Below are positions 14,401 to 27,369 of a stretch of DNA of 64,000 nucleotides, in pieces. The notes under the pieces are model-generated. The model was not told the origin of the DNA. It searched no databases and worked only from the letters and a program-made list of their open reading frames with translations. Both the position numbers and the translations under genes were made by a program. Source of the DNA: Phytoseiulus persimilis (taxonomy: Eukaryota; Arthropoda; Arachnida; Mesostigmata; Phytoseiidae); contig CM075102.1 in assembly GCA_037576195.1 (NCBI GenBank), positions 33,476,745 through 33,540,744 of the forward strand, read 5' to 3'. Positions within the stretch are counted from its first letter, which is position 1; every line of letters begins with the position of its first letter.

Positions 14401-17004
14401 GAACGACGAATCATTGTGAAGGGCGGCACGGTGAGGACGATCAGAGCGCTCGTTGAGCTCAATCCGGGAAAACCAGGAATTATTCGCGATCGTTTTGTTC
14501 CGCGATCTCCATTCTTGCGCATCGCCGTTTTCACTTCGTTTCGTTCCAAGTCGCACACAGACGCCGTTTGAGCTGTTCGTGCGAAGCAAGAGCTCTGGCC
14601 GGGGAAGCAGAAAACGATTCTCTAGGAACTGAGAGTCCAGTGGAAAGACTACACCGAGCTCGACCACTCAGAAAACGTTCGAGGGCATGAAGCGCGAGTC
14701 CGCGAGTTCCGGCGAAAATTCTGAGACCTTATAACTGTGTGTGGCGACTACTGTGATAAATCGAACACGACTAAAGAGGTCTTCAAATTTGCGTCAGAGC
14801 CGATCAATACTGGCGATGGCGACGATAAGAGCACTTCAATCTCGTGGCCATCGCCGCCGAAAAAAATTCAACGCCCGACGCGAAAGCTTCAGCGAGATGC
14901 TCTGCCTCCTCCAACGACAGAAACCGAGTTCGGCGTTCACAGCTACCTCTAATCTGAACACAACGGCCTTTTCATTCGAAAGAAAAATGGATGAATCCGA
15001 GGAGAGTGAATGCGCACAGAGAGAGAGAGTGGTGCACTGCCGGTTGCGGAAAATTAATGCGAGGAACATACATCTGGAACGCTTTCTGACGCAGGCCTCT
15101 ATCACCGCCGCTGCGACTGGGAACCGCCACGACGAAGTGAATTGCGAAAGAAAAACAGAACTGGACGAAATGTAATAGCGGCGGACCGCGAAAATAATAC
15201 TGTAAACAGAGCGACACAAGTGCATCGCTCGAGAAACAAAATTGAGAGGAGAAAAGATCGATGATCATCTGTCAGAACGTCGCGCAGTGTCTCGAGGCGA
15301 GCGGGCGAGCCCCGGAATCAAACAAACTTCTCTGGGGCTAGGACTCGCATCACGCTGCTGCCAACGACGACGACGACGATGATGCTCTTCGGATAACCGA
15401 ATTGAGAGCCCGGGTCCATCACATCACCTCGCATGGAAGCCCATCACATCATAATCAAGCAACACTCTTTCATTTCTTCCTTCCATCGTTCCCTCTTTTT
15501 CTGCTCGTCTTGAATCCTCACCAATGCTCTGCTTCGGAGATGAAGCCTGCTCCAGAATCCGGCACAGATATATCTTGTTTGAGTTCGTTTCCGTTGCCAT
15601 CGTCAACTTCGCCGGTACTTCCTCCTGCCTCCTGTCGTCTCAGTTGCCTGCTCTGGCCGGTTCGCCAGAGAAACTACAGCTCGGCAGAAGAATCGATGGA
15701 CAAGAAGAAGACAGAAAAGAACCGGATCGTCATCCTCGATGCTCGTCGAAACATGCTCAGCCACCACAGAGCAGTGGGCGCTGCAGCCAACGGCGATCAG
15801 AAGCGACGGGAAGGAGGGAAACAAAAATTTTCAGAAGCCTGTGGTCGTTTTTTCGTCGATCAAAGTCACAGAACTTCCGCCGATTGATTCTGTGTTTCGT
15901 GCTCTTACTTGTCCAGCCCTCAGCTGATCGAACGATTGGTAACTCTTGGCATGACTACCGAATGCTAGCTCCCATCATGCCGTTTTCACTGACGGTTCTG
16001 CCAAGGGAGTCGCCGTTAATCAAGTTTGATGTTTGTGAGGTCGTTCCAGCTGCCAGTGATCAGAACGTAGACGTAACGTTCATTGACGACATTTGTCAAG
16101 CTAAGGAAGCAGAGGAGAAAATCCGCCGAAACGAAATGGAACTGTCAAAAAGAATTTGGCGCTCTGCTAGCGGCGTCGCCCAGAGCCGCGAGTTTTTACT
16201 CATGATCGGACACTGGATCCGATGTTAAAACACCTTCGATTCCACTATGATCGTGAGCGGTGCCATTCAGTTCTCTTATCGCTGTTGTTGTTGCAATCGA
16301 TGTAGCTTTTGTCATCGTTCTGGCTGTTGTTGTTGGCTGGAAGCCATTATTGACAGGGTTCGGGACGTTCGTATGCACGACAGCCCTTTGGGAATGTTTT
16401 TTTTTGTTTGACAGGACTCATGGCGATTGAACGGAAAGTCTGTCGATGCAGAAGCGCGAAGCTGTTCAAGACGCAGAAGTTTCAAGCATGGGAATCGAAA
16501 CACTACGCTATTCTCAAACGAGTCTACACTTGAATGGCCTAACGCTGCGGGAACATCAGGAACGGCGGGAACACGCCTCCCCCGGATCAACCAGCCAGTC
16601 AGCCAGAAATACGACAAAACAAACCGTCATCGATATTGCGAATATCGTTCATTAGATGCGATGGCGGCGTCGAAACATTGAGCCAAATGTAGGAAGTCGT
16701 TGGTCGTCAATTTTGAGCTCGCCATCCCTCTTGATGCCATCGATACAGCCATCCAAGCAGTCAACCTGCCTGCCTGCCTGCCCGCCCGCAAGCGCCGAAC
16801 GCAGCATTCGGATCACGTCATCCCATGAATCCTAAATCATGGACGGAAGGTGAGCAGCAGCGTTCTTCAATGTTGACATACACTCGTGCAGCCAGGGAAG
16901 AGCAGGGAAAAGAAATCTTCTGGCGAGACTGAACTTCTTCTACGGCGGCATCGTCCACATCATCATCACAAACACCAGGAACGCAGTCAACGAGCATCGT
17001 CTCT
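8423..17004. other. No supported gene; two borderline long open frames
   Basis: The longest open frames are 11583-12230 minus (215 codons) and 15524-16228 plus (234 codons). Both are near the upper limit expected by chance for a window of this size and base composition, and neither has a recognisable domain. Short CGA/GAT triplet runs near 15365 and CCTG tetranucleotide runs near 16770 are the only simple repeats noted. Confidence 0.5.
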
Positions 17005-17982
17005 TTACTCGTGGCAAATATTGGTACCTCTATCTTCGAAGACTACGCCGTGAACGATGTGGATGATGCTGTATTTCACTCGGGTCACGTTGTTTACATC
17101 TCCGTTCTGAGCTGTCAAGTTGAACATATTCAGCTTGAAGTGACGGGGTGACATAAAATCAACGGTCGCGGTAATGATGACCAACTGCAAAGAATATGGC
17201 GGCAAATATGTAGCCCGAAACTGGCACAAGCGCAACGTACAGATCAAGGAATGATCAAGGTAGTTGTTAAGAGATTACCGCAAGTTGTCAGTCGATGAAC
17301 GCGTAGGTTCCGTAAAAAAAAAACGATAACGAAGTTCTCAGATATCTTCCCACAATATGTTCGGCGCGACTTTGCTACCGACATCGTCTTCTACAAGTTT
17401 TCCCCACCGCTTTCCCAGCGTTCCATGTTTTAGAATTTCCGGCTACATGGAGGGGGGGGGGGAGCTCCTTGCGCGAGTGGAGGTGCCACCCCGATCCCAC
17501 GAGTCTCGGACACTTCGGTGCCTTTCCAGCTCTTGATCGGCCTCCCATCTCTCATTGGTTCGCTCTGATTCATCTCTTGAATCGAGACTGCTCGTATCAT
17601 GTGGAGCGGGTTCTCAATTCCCAGGTTCGATCATGCCTCCACAAAACTCACCTTCCGTCATCCTGGAGATCACTCTCGGTGTCAGGCCTCACCGATTGCT
17701 TCGCATGAGTTTTCGCCTGAACCCTCCATTTCATCATCTTGAGGCGTTTCTCTCAGAAGTCTTCACAACCAGACGGAAAAGAACTTCACCAGCACGTATT
17801 CCAGGGGATTCACCTCACAGACAGATCGCAGCTCGAACGAAACCGTTGTGATTTGTTTCTCGGAACGATACTCCGGAAGAGCTCCGAGTTGGCAATCTTC
17901 GAGTTTTATCTTGGACCTGGTCATCACAACAGCGATCAGCGGGTCTTCAACATCTTCTCCAGGAGAGAAGACGCGGACCGAA
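17005..17982 (-). CDS. Possible two 3' exons of an unrecognised, probably secreted beta-rich protein
   Basis: Two minus-strand exons join in phase. The upstream exon (17814-17982) follows a TTTTACAG acceptor, runs 56 codons and ends at a GAG|GTGAAT donor. After an intron of about 630 nt, a TTCTTTGCAG acceptor opens the last exon (17005-17184), which runs 59 codons to a TAA stop. Both borders are phase 0. The protein alternates hydrophobic strands with polar turns, as in KIKLEDCQLGALPEYR and HFKLNMFNLTAQNGD. It has N-glycosylation sequons (NLT, NVT) and few cysteines, which suggests an extracellular beta-sandwich. The 5' exons were not found; the first exon needs a phase-2 donor upstream of 17982. 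I do not recognise the family. Confidence 0.4.
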
Positions 17983-20900
17983 CTGTAAAAGTGCACGCAA
18001 CGCCCTCAGATTTTGCACTCTGAGTGACCCGTCGAAGAGTGAAGTTCCTGTTGTTTGGCGCTCGTGGACTCAAAGACAACGGAGCTCAGCACGCACACGT
18101 CCGTTCGCCAGAGCGGCCGATTCGATCTGAAACGGGACGGTTTCCGCGGTGAACCGCGCGGCGCGGCGCAACAGCGTTCGCCGGCCGCGTGTAGTTCGCT
18201 CGTCGACCACTTCTGGCGCTTCGGTAGAGCCTTCGCTCTGTGGTGTTTCAGTGTCCTGCGGGTCCGGTGTCGGTCGCGGCGAGGCGGGGGCGCGCGATCT
18301 GCGCTTGAAAATGCTCCGACCGAGGCAGCTTCAGTGGTCGCGAGAGTTCTGTAGCTTCCTCATATACCGGGCTGGAGCTGACGACTCGCTAACCGCGGAG
18401 GTGTGAATGGACCGGGAGCTTGTTTGTCTCTCCTCCCACAACGGTCGGTACAGCCGCACCGCCAGATCGTAAACAAAACAACGATTTCTAAGAAATGTCT
18501 CCGTACGTTTGTCCTTACTGTACTCCTTTTCGTCCGGCTGAGCAGCTCACTGAGTGGCGCATGAGAAGAGAATCACGGCCCAGCAGGAATACAACGAAGA
18601 AAAACTTCACAAAAACCTCCCGCGGCTTTCAGGTTGGGAGGTGGCCGCAGCCCCGAGTTTGTGCGGATGACAAAGTTGGCCGTAAAATACGTGTTCACTG
18701 TGCGGGTGATCCTTCCTGCGCTGCTCGGTGGGCCGGTCGATCGCTCGTTCGCAGTTTGCTAACGCTTCTGTTCTGTCGGTAGCGCTCTGTCCGTCCCTTG
18801 GTCGGTCGAACAAACAAACAGCGGATGGATTCGCTGTTCCATAGCGCAGCTTAACCTTTCACTACAGATGGTCTTTCCGCATGCTGCTCCAGAGTTCTGA
18901 AAAGTACCAGTTGCGTAATTCCTCTCTGGATTGACTCATCAGCTCTCAGCGCCGTATTGCGGCTCGGATAGCGGTCTATGATTCAAGTCACGTGCTCGCG
19001 GCTGTGTGCGCCACTTTCTAGAGACCGGCGACGGCAAAAATTTAATGGACTATTACCATTTGTTCCGAGCTCAATCTTCCTGATCTTGACACTACGCCAT
19101 GCGACAGAGCGAAGAGAAAAAGACTGCGAGGCGAAATCCTGCGCGAGCGAGTTAGTTTTCGTGACAAACATCGTTGATCTCACATGCGCCGACCTTCCGA
19201 GCTTGTATCCACCTTTCTCTGCGTCGGATTCGCGGCACCATCCGGAAAAAAAACGTCCCATAATAACAAAATGATAGCGGCGCTCCGGAGCCAGCATATA
19301 GCAGCATGCGCTGGATTCGGCGAAATTCCGCTTCGACGCAATGGAGTGACTATCGAGCAGAGCAAAAAATAGAGAAACGGTTTCGAAAATGTAAAACACC
19401 AAAGTTGACCAGACAGGTCACCTTATGGGCCCTATGTTGGCAGTTTCAACCCAACGCGATCCTGACATTAACCCTAGAAACTCCAAGGATCCGACTCCCC
19501 AGTCAGTGACACGAATGGAACATCCAAGCACGATATCCTCGCAGCGCTGATGGTTGTGGGGATGTCACTCGGGAGACAACGACAGCTCTGCCTCTGATAC
19601 GTTAGGTTCATAAGTTCGATTCGAACCGCGGGATCTTTGGGAACAGAGCGACTGAGCATAAACTCGGTCTATGCGAATCCCGACTCGCTGTGCATAGCGT
19701 GGTGACCGCCCGACATCGATGAGGAATCTGTGACGTGACGACACCTCTTCTGGAGCTCCATCTCACTCAGGAAACCGATACTGCTGCTGCTGCTATGCGC
19801 GGAACGAAGCCCACGGAAATATTTCGAATCGATTGACCGCTCGCGCACGCGGCCGGATGCAGCGCCAGAGTGGAGCTCAACATGAACTGCCGTGATCGCC
19901 GATGAGCTAGTGGAGCAGGATTGGCCACGCGGTCCGAGGAATGCATGCGCTGGCTACATTGTGACTGTTCTAACGGCAGCAGCGGTGGCGGCCTGCGGAG
20001 TAGAAGCCAAAGAAGAGAAAGAATGAGAAACTCGAAAATTCCTCTAGGCTCGGAGCGAATGAACAGATAGATCCTGCTGCACCCGGCGGATCCGAGTGCC
20101 GACTGAGCGAGCGCCGGCGAGTCGAATCGTGGGAGTGGCATCATTGAACAACCGACGAAGAGATAGCCGGCTGCGCGCTCATCGACTAACCTTCAAGTGA
20201 CCACCGCTCGGTGCAGGTCCGATGACGTGCGCGTCGACGTAGAAAACGACGCCGCTGCTCTCTACGCTGAGGGACCCAGAGCGTGAATAGATGCTGTATT
20301 CTCGTTCCTTCGCTCGTTGGCTCAGATAGATTTATAGGCAAAACCGATCTCACAGAGCTCGAGAGGCTCTCAGCGGACCCTTTGGACGTCTGCTCGAGCG
20401 GACTCGTCTGTTGGATTTGTTTGGACAGTCGAGCAGCAGGTGGGCCCCAGTTTGCTCAGCTGCGGTTGTTACACGAAGACAGAGGAGCGTTATGCAACTC
20501 GTGCTTTCGTTGATCCCATCACAAACACCCATTCAGTCAATGCGCCGTTCATAGTTTTGGAGCGTTGCCCAGAACAGTACCATTATATGCGATCCAACAT
20601 TTTAACGATGGCTTTGTATTTCCCACCAGCAAAGTTCAGACCTTGTGGAAGTGTCAGACCTTTTCGGATAGGATTTTGAGCTTCCAAGGAATCACTCAAA
20701 TTTGCAACAGATGAGCCGTGGTTCTTGACGAATCCGAGGCGCGAGAATCCAGAAATAGGCAATGCCTCCGGGTTCTTCGTTTCAATATTCCCGGGTGCCT
20801 CTTCCACCATACTGCACTACTTGAAATAATTGCGCGCCAAATGACCAATAATGGCTCACTCCGTTGCTACCGAACGTCGCGCTGTTCGTGGACATGTGAT

Positions 20901-23900
20901 AATTACAGCCGTACCGCGCTTCTGATACTCTCGTTCCCCGGCAACGGAAGTTCGTTGATGGGTCGCAGTTTTCTCCTCGCTGGAAGCGAATTTCAAAACG
21001 TCACGACCAGGTTATGAGGCCGCCCCGGAATCATTTGCGTCAAATTACCTACAATCAACCGATGTTGGAGAATTTGACAGAAAATACAATTCTGTCGGCG
21101 TTGGCTCAAAATAAATGTGTGAATGTGACGATATCACATCCAAACACACAAGTAGTATCGTTTGACTACCAGGTCTTCAAGATTCTCGTCTTCATAAAGT
21201 TATCACGGTAGCGGCTCCCAGGCAAACTATGGTCGTAAAAATAACAAAGCTTTTTGGTCAGAAAAAGCTTCCAATGAATGTCTTCCATCTCTTTGTTTCC
21301 GTTCTTGGCGCTCGATGCGGGGGGTTCTCCTTGGAGGCTCCCATGAAAAGCAGGACGGAAAGCTGCTCATTCGCCACAGACCCGGAGTGATTGAAGTTCG
21401 ACGACAGAGTATCCGAGCGTTCGCATGAGCACTTGTAGCAAACACAATATCATACTTACGGATTGAGAGAATCGTAACGGAAGTTTGCGACTCGTATTTG
21501 CACGGATGAGTTGTGAATATGTGACTATACGTTGTAGTCAGCTGATTCGGGACCCCAATGACACATCAAGGCTGTGGTCGTAGTTGCCCCTGCATGTAAG
21601 CGTTTTTTTTTTGTAGTTTCGCAGCTGTTTTTCCTCCTTTTCACAGGAATTTGTTTTTTTCTTGTCTTCTTGTGACTTCTGTCAATGACAATCGAGGTTC
21701 GACTCGGCAGATGACTTCAAGATGCTGTTAACAAGCTTCTGGTGACCTCTTCCGCCGTTCAACGCGGAACCGCCCGGCTCCAGTGGTGCCCGATCTGTCC
21801 CCACTTACCGTATCAGAACATTGCGCTGTTTGTCAGTGTCTATTTTTCTTTAATTACGGTACTTCCAAGTGAAATTTATTGAAAGACCGGAGCGAAGTTC
21901 AGAGAGATTGATGACGATCCAGATGGCTGAACGCGCAAACTGAGTCGCACAGAATCATCGATCGCTCCAAATTCGACTGAAAAGGTAAAACCTGAAAAAA
22001 TCGCCAGGGAACACGCTATATCCGCTTTGGGTGGTCACTGAATTTTTATAAGAGAGATGAACTGAATACGGGATGAGTCGATAATTGCTGGGACTGAATG
22101 CGCACATCAGCGATCTCTTGAGTGATTGTGTGCTCAAACATAAAAGAGTCGATTGATTCTAGATTCATGAAATGGCCGCGAAAGCATAAATTGATGGGTT
22201 AAGGACGGGACCGCCAGATAGATGAATCGACAAATGGATGAATGGATCGCACAGCTCAGAGACCTTCGATGGTGGCCCCTTGGAGGTGTGGTTGATACGA
22301 TCGGTACTTTGAATTGTTTTCTCTGTTTAGGGTTCACTGAAGAGCATCGTTACGGACCACAAACCCTCTCCGTCTCCCGCATTTCAAGTTTTAAATGAGT
22401 TGAGAGAATCTCTCTATTGTGTTCTTGAGCGTGAGAGAGGCGTTGTAGGTTCTCGTGACGGGGAGTTCCCTTGATGCACAGCGCTGGCTCGGATGGGCTC
22501 ATCTGCGGATACTGAAATATATAAAATAGCCCCTGTCGGATCCAATGCCAGGTTCGCTTGTCAATAATGGGGGAGATTTCGATATCTGACAGGTCTCGAG
22601 CTCGAACCTTGGAGGAGAGAGACACTTCAGAATGATCAGGATCTAACCCGGAAGAAAGCGAACAGCGGAATGTGAAAACTGAAACGAACATTCGAGTTGC
22701 GGCGAAAGGAAACCCAACTCGCGGTTCCCTCAGTACTCGTTGCTGTTATTCACTCTGGCACAGACTCTTAAATGCTCCGACCGAATTATGTCTTTTCTAA
22801 CCGGAGAAGCGATGTTTTTGTTGACGAGCTCCACAAAAACCATCAAGAGAGAGGTTGTCCGTTCCCCCTTACGTTCGACTATGTATCCGTCCGAAAGAGC
22901 GAGCAGGCGAACGCTCATCCATCCATTGGCTGATTCTTCGCCTTCACGTGGATTTACAACACCGACGGAAAAACCAAGACAAAAAACTACAAGGGTAATA
23001 AAATGTAACGTTCGATCTCGGCCGCGTGGTCTTTAGAAGCTCGTTTCGAGCGACTCGTCGACCAGGCGGACAAGGAGCGGCGGAAAAAAGAGATTGAACG
23101 AGTGTACATTCAATTTGCGACGAATTCCAGAACATTCGTCGGTACCGTGATTCGGAATGCAACGGGTCGGTTTGCTGACTCATCGCGGGGTTGCTCTGAT
23201 TTTGTCTACAAGAATGTATTGAATAAAAGCCCTTGGAATCACCCTACTTGGCGCGGACGAGCGTCTCTTGGATTGTCGAGATCCGTGCACTTCATGGGAG
23301 ATATTCTTCTCGTTTTATACCCTCGCAGACCGTGGGAAGACCACCGGTGCCGAGAAAAGAGCGCCTACCTAATCTCCGAGTCGAGAGAAGTTAAGTTTGA
23401 TTAGATGAATTTTATTGTCAAGAATCAGATCAAAGGAGGGAATCGAAAGCGAGATTCGGAACATGTCGATGATCTCCCGGCTTGTCAAGGTATATTCCGA
23501 GCTCCTCAATCGATCCAGCTTCTGAATTTCATCATGACCCCGTGTAATTCCGCTTAAGTTACCGATCCCCATCGAAAAATGTCTCGATAGACAAATCAGT
23601 TCCTATTCAGACTTCCCGATCTTGATCGTTGTTTTTTTAATGTATTTTTTCCGCTTATCGCCCATCTTTTCGGAACTAGACGTACGGCTGGTGGACTGTT
23701 CACAGTGGGAACCGACAACGACAACATCTCTTGATGTTGTATTCAGGTTTTTGATTGAAATAAGCTCGTTTTTTCCGTCTGTAAGATGCAGAGTTTCCTA
23801 TGTTTGTCGCCCAAAATTCAACAAACAGCTTCTTCCTGGCCGGTGTCTATGGGTGTTATTGCCTTCCGTCATCCATGGACCCAAACAGACATCCACGCGG

Positions 23901-25768
23901 ACCGAGAAGTCAACCCGATAATCAGAAGGCATTGACTGACAGGGGACAACACGAGACTTATCAGCGGTTCGCATTTCCTGCCGCAGAATTATCCGTCTTC
24001 GCACTGCAATAAGCTAGGTAGATCCTCCTTACCTAGCAATCTGCGGTCGGTGTCTCGTGGATGCATTTACTGCTCTTCAATGGCAAGAACTCAGGGCCAA
24101 CAGATCAGGACGGCAAGCAGACATTGTTTTCGACTCTTTTCGGGATGGTAGATGAGCAGCGTCCCTACCTAGGAACTATGCCAAGTTTCGGAACAAGCAG
24201 GCGTCAGATCCGAACGCGCTGTTCACTGTTGTGTTAGGACTTGGACAGCTCGAAAGCGACCATGTTGATGAACGAGAGCTCGCTGATCCGGGGGAGTATT
24301 GCACTAGAACTGTTTAGTATCTAGTTGATAGTCAGAGGCATCCGGGAAGACAGAGCATCGTAGAATAGAATTAGGCGAGCAGCAGAAAACGAGGTTGGCT
24401 CCGAAACTCTCCCGGGCTTGACTCGAAGAATCGGCGGGGACATTGTCATGGATTAATTCGAGGCCCGACACCTTACACGATATGCTGGACTTATGAACGT
24501 TCCATTTCCGAGAAGAACCTCGTCTTTCCTCTCATCAGCCAGTAGTGTAGCCAGCATCAGGCTTCACAAGCTGAAGCCTCTCGATTTCGAAATTCCGCGA
24601 GGCTAGCGTCAGAAAATTTCGAATTCCGACGAGTTGGTTTTCTTCTGTGAATTCGTCTGTTGTTACCAAGAGCATCGGAATCACGAGTTCACGGCGATTA
24701 TCGTGAGAGGAAGCATGAATAGACCCTGGGATGTAAGCTCATTCATTTCTCGCTCAAAATCTGGCTCATTATTTTGCAATGCGAAAGCGTCTTTTTTCGC
24801 GCAGAGCAGCCGTGTCTGCTCCTCACACTGGAAAATTCAAGTAGCGGCAGTGATTCAACCGGACTACCGCGTGATCTGAGTGTCCGCATTTTAGATCCCG
24901 GTACGGTCCAAGTTTCGTTACCTCGAGATGTTCCATAACGAATATAAGTGTGATCAGAAAATGCCATTCGTCAGCGTTGAGGATGGATCATCTGCCTTGC
25001 ACATGCACAGCGAAGTTCGAGATAGACTTCTCGATCATGTCTGCGGTCTTATGTGCGATGGAGAGCTGAGTCGTTCTACGCGGAGAAGGATCTCAGCATT
25101 TGCGAAATTGCCTCCCTATAGTTCTACTCTTTATGTTCTTTGTGACCCACCCTGTTTCGGGATCCAAACTTTTGGAATCCACGGTAAGACCGGGCTCATA
25201 GCACGTCTGAATTCCAACCAAATCCAAATTTCTGCGATCGAGATGTCTCAAAGCTCCATGCAAGGAGCCCACTCACCCGAAAGTCACACTTTTCAGAAAA
25301 TCCAACCCGAGAATGATCATTCCTGCAATTGAGAATGAAAAGAGGGTCAAAGAGATTTTCTCAATCACTCGGGTTTCAGCGTCCCTCGTTGGAACAGAAA
25401 GTGGGGATCATGATTCTTCGACTCGGAAATTTCGAAAGGTATGAGCCCCACTGGGAAATGTGGCGATAAGCTTGACCTTACATTCTTTGTTCTGTCGACT
25501 GGAGAGGTTTCCAGATGGGGGCTCCAATGGACGCGTCTATTCCAAGTTCGACATGAAACCTCGGAAGGGCACCATCTGGAGGTTCCGCCATCCAGGGGCG
25601 TTCGCGATACGACGAGTTGTCCCACCGCGACTCTATGGAGCTACTGGAGATCGGAGAAGTGTTCTGGCCACTGTGGCAAAACCCATCGCGCTCCACACCT
25701 CACCGGTGTGAGGCCCGACCGTTGTGACGTTGGCAAAACAGTGGAACCCTACTCAAAGCTCAAGGATC
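17983..25768. other. No supported gene; several protein-like minus-strand stretches
   Basis: Short minus-strand frames at 20583-20810, 22350-22691, 22730-22918 and 23369-23572 read like protein but are too short and too weakly bounded by splice signals to call. A GC-rich, CpG-rich block at about 18100-18750 resembles a promoter or 5' UTR region. An 11-G homopolymer lies at 17452-17462, just outside this stretch. Confidence 0.4.
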
Positions 25769-26264
25769 ATGGGGATGAGGAAAGCAAGCGCCGACCGCAC
25801 CGTATCCACGGCTGCAGCCCTGGTCATGGCGAGAACTCCTTCATGGGAGCCACTCCCAGAGGAGCGACAGAAGACGACGGAGGAGCTGAGCCAGAGTCTG
25901 AACGGAGAGGAGCCTGGAGAAAAAGAGGTACCACCCTCCTAACCGGAGCCTGAGAACGAAGAAGGAATCGACCGAGAGGAGGTCAAGTACCAGTTACCCG
26001 AATCCAAATTACTCTCTCTCACCGCTAAATCCTCATGCGTTGCAGCTCCTTGTGCATGGTGATTCGCGCGCCGATAGAACTTCGGAAGTTCAACTCAACC
26101 TATACTACCTTCCCCTCGAGAATGACTTTACCTTGGAGTTCCAGTCTCCCATGTCGCTTGAAGTTTCCAATATTTCTACTGGGACTCCGAAAGTCGTCCT
26201 TCACTGTAAGGTATGGTTTTCAATATTCTTATAATTGATGCTCTTTCGTTAGTTCACTGGTTGA
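25769..26264 (+). CDS. Possible small three-exon gene, function unknown
   Basis: The ATG at 25769 opens a 53-codon exon (25769-25927) that ends at GAG|GTACCA. A CTAAA branch-like sequence and a TTGCAG acceptor precede exon 2 (26046-26210, 55 codons, phase 0 on both sides), which ends at AAG|GTATGG. A very AT-rich 42-nt segment ending in TTTCGTTAG could be a tiny intron, after which FTG and a stop follow (26253-26264). The total would be 111 residues. The N-terminus is weakly hydrophobic (VSTAAALVMA), followed by an acidic Glu-rich linker. Exon 2 encodes a beta-rich block with hydrophobic alternation such as QLNLYYLPLENDFTLEF. Splice phases agree, which is the main evidence. The third exon is the least certain part. 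A hAT remnant begins about 310 bp downstream. Confidence 0.35.
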
Positions 26265-26577
26265 GAATCGTCAACCGTGCCATCGCCTGCTCTGATGCGC
26301 GCGCTTTTTGGGAAACGAAGCCACATACTCGAGGACCTAGTTGATCGCCGCGAGTTTTTGCTCGTGGCTTTCTAGGATTCTCAAGCCATATTTGTATTTT
26401 GCGCGTCACATCTGAGGCTGGAGATTTATGGAAATACACTGTGCACTGCGCTGTACTTCACCGCACGAGAACGACTTCGTATATTCGTATGGGTTCCACC
26501 CTTGCTGCGTCAGTGGAGTGGATATCTCTTTCCGTCAGTTTCTATGCTTCTCCCAGGCATCCGTCGTGACTCTAGAC

Positions 26578-27305
26578 CAGGGGTTCCCGAAACTTTTCAC
26601 CGTATCGACCCCTGAGCAATTTTCTCGCGTACACCCCCAACTGGTATGAGACTCAATCACTGGAATTCAGGATGCACGAGGATTAAATTGAAGGTCTTCC
26701 TATTGGGCGTGATTCAGGTCCGGTGGTACGTGTTCTCAATGAGATATATCACTTGATGTGAAGAAACCTTATTCTTCGGGTTTTGATCTAGAGCGGTAAT
26801 CAGCCGCAGACTGCCACGTTCAGCGATGGCCATCCTGTTTCTGGTCTCGAGAACAATATTGACCACTGCTTTGAAGCCTCTCTCTGCCGGATATTTGGAT
26901 GGACAAGCGATGAAACACCTCGCAATCGCCCATAGTGATGGATATGTACATGGTCCATGTGTGTGATGGACCGTACCGGAATGTAGAGGTTGAGTTTCTT
27001 CTTCTTTCCAGCGGTAGTTGTGGCTCAAACCGATTGGGGTGAGAGTTGCTGTTTTCACCGCCAACATGGCCCGAGTATTCAGAGCAGAAACTGCTTGTCG
27101 TCCTTCGAAAGATTATAGCCGAAAGCACGTATCCAACAAACTGAGGAAAACAGAGTCAGAGGTGGGCATTTTTTCTTGTGTATTAAGGCAGTGGATCCTT
27201 TCCGTCGGCTCATCGACCCCCCTTTTTTCCCGCGAATCCCGTAGACCTTCTGAGAAATGATATCGACCTCTGGGGGTCTGTAAAGACCACTTCGGGAACC
27301 CCCTA
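26578..27305 (-). mobile_element. Non-autonomous hAT transposon remnant
   Basis: Terminal inverted repeats read CAGGGGTTCCCGAA at the left and, on the complement, TAGGGGGTTCCCGAA at the right. This is the typical terminus of Buster/Zaphod-type hAT elements. The flanks CTCTAGAC (26570-26577) and CTCTAGAG (27306-27313) form an 8-bp target duplication with one mismatch, as hAT elements make. The interior minus-strand frame 26714-27067 encodes the C-terminal dimerisation region of a hAT transposase: KYPAERGFKAVVNIV followed by TRNRMAIAERGSLRL matches the family pattern of S/Y-x-ER-G-F, RNR and RGDLRL. The N-terminal zinc finger and catalytic parts are absent, so this is an internally deleted copy at 728 bp. 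Confidence 0.8.
26714..26960 (-). pseudogene. hAT transposase C-terminal fragment
   Basis: This part of the hAT element still reads as the hATC dimerisation segment ending in KVSSHQV. It keeps the hydrophobic core and the RNR and RG-x-LRL motifs. It lacks the BED finger and the catalytic core, so it cannot mobilise itself. Related full elements elsewhere in the genome would be the source. Confidence 0.7.
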
Positions 27306-27369
27306 CTCTAGAGTCTAGAGCGTGAGGATTTGGCGGTGAGAGAGAGGTATTTGGATTCGGGTGACTGGG

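Noticed and set aside
15524-16228. 234-codon plus-strand ORF
   Set aside because: Near the chance limit for this window, without a domain. Only its second half looks protein-like, and no promoter or splice sites support it.
25600-25760. Plus-strand frame with CSGHCGKTHRAPHL, reminiscent of a C2H2 zinc finger
   Set aside because: Cys/His spacing does not fit, and another frame over the same bases fits a spliced gene better.
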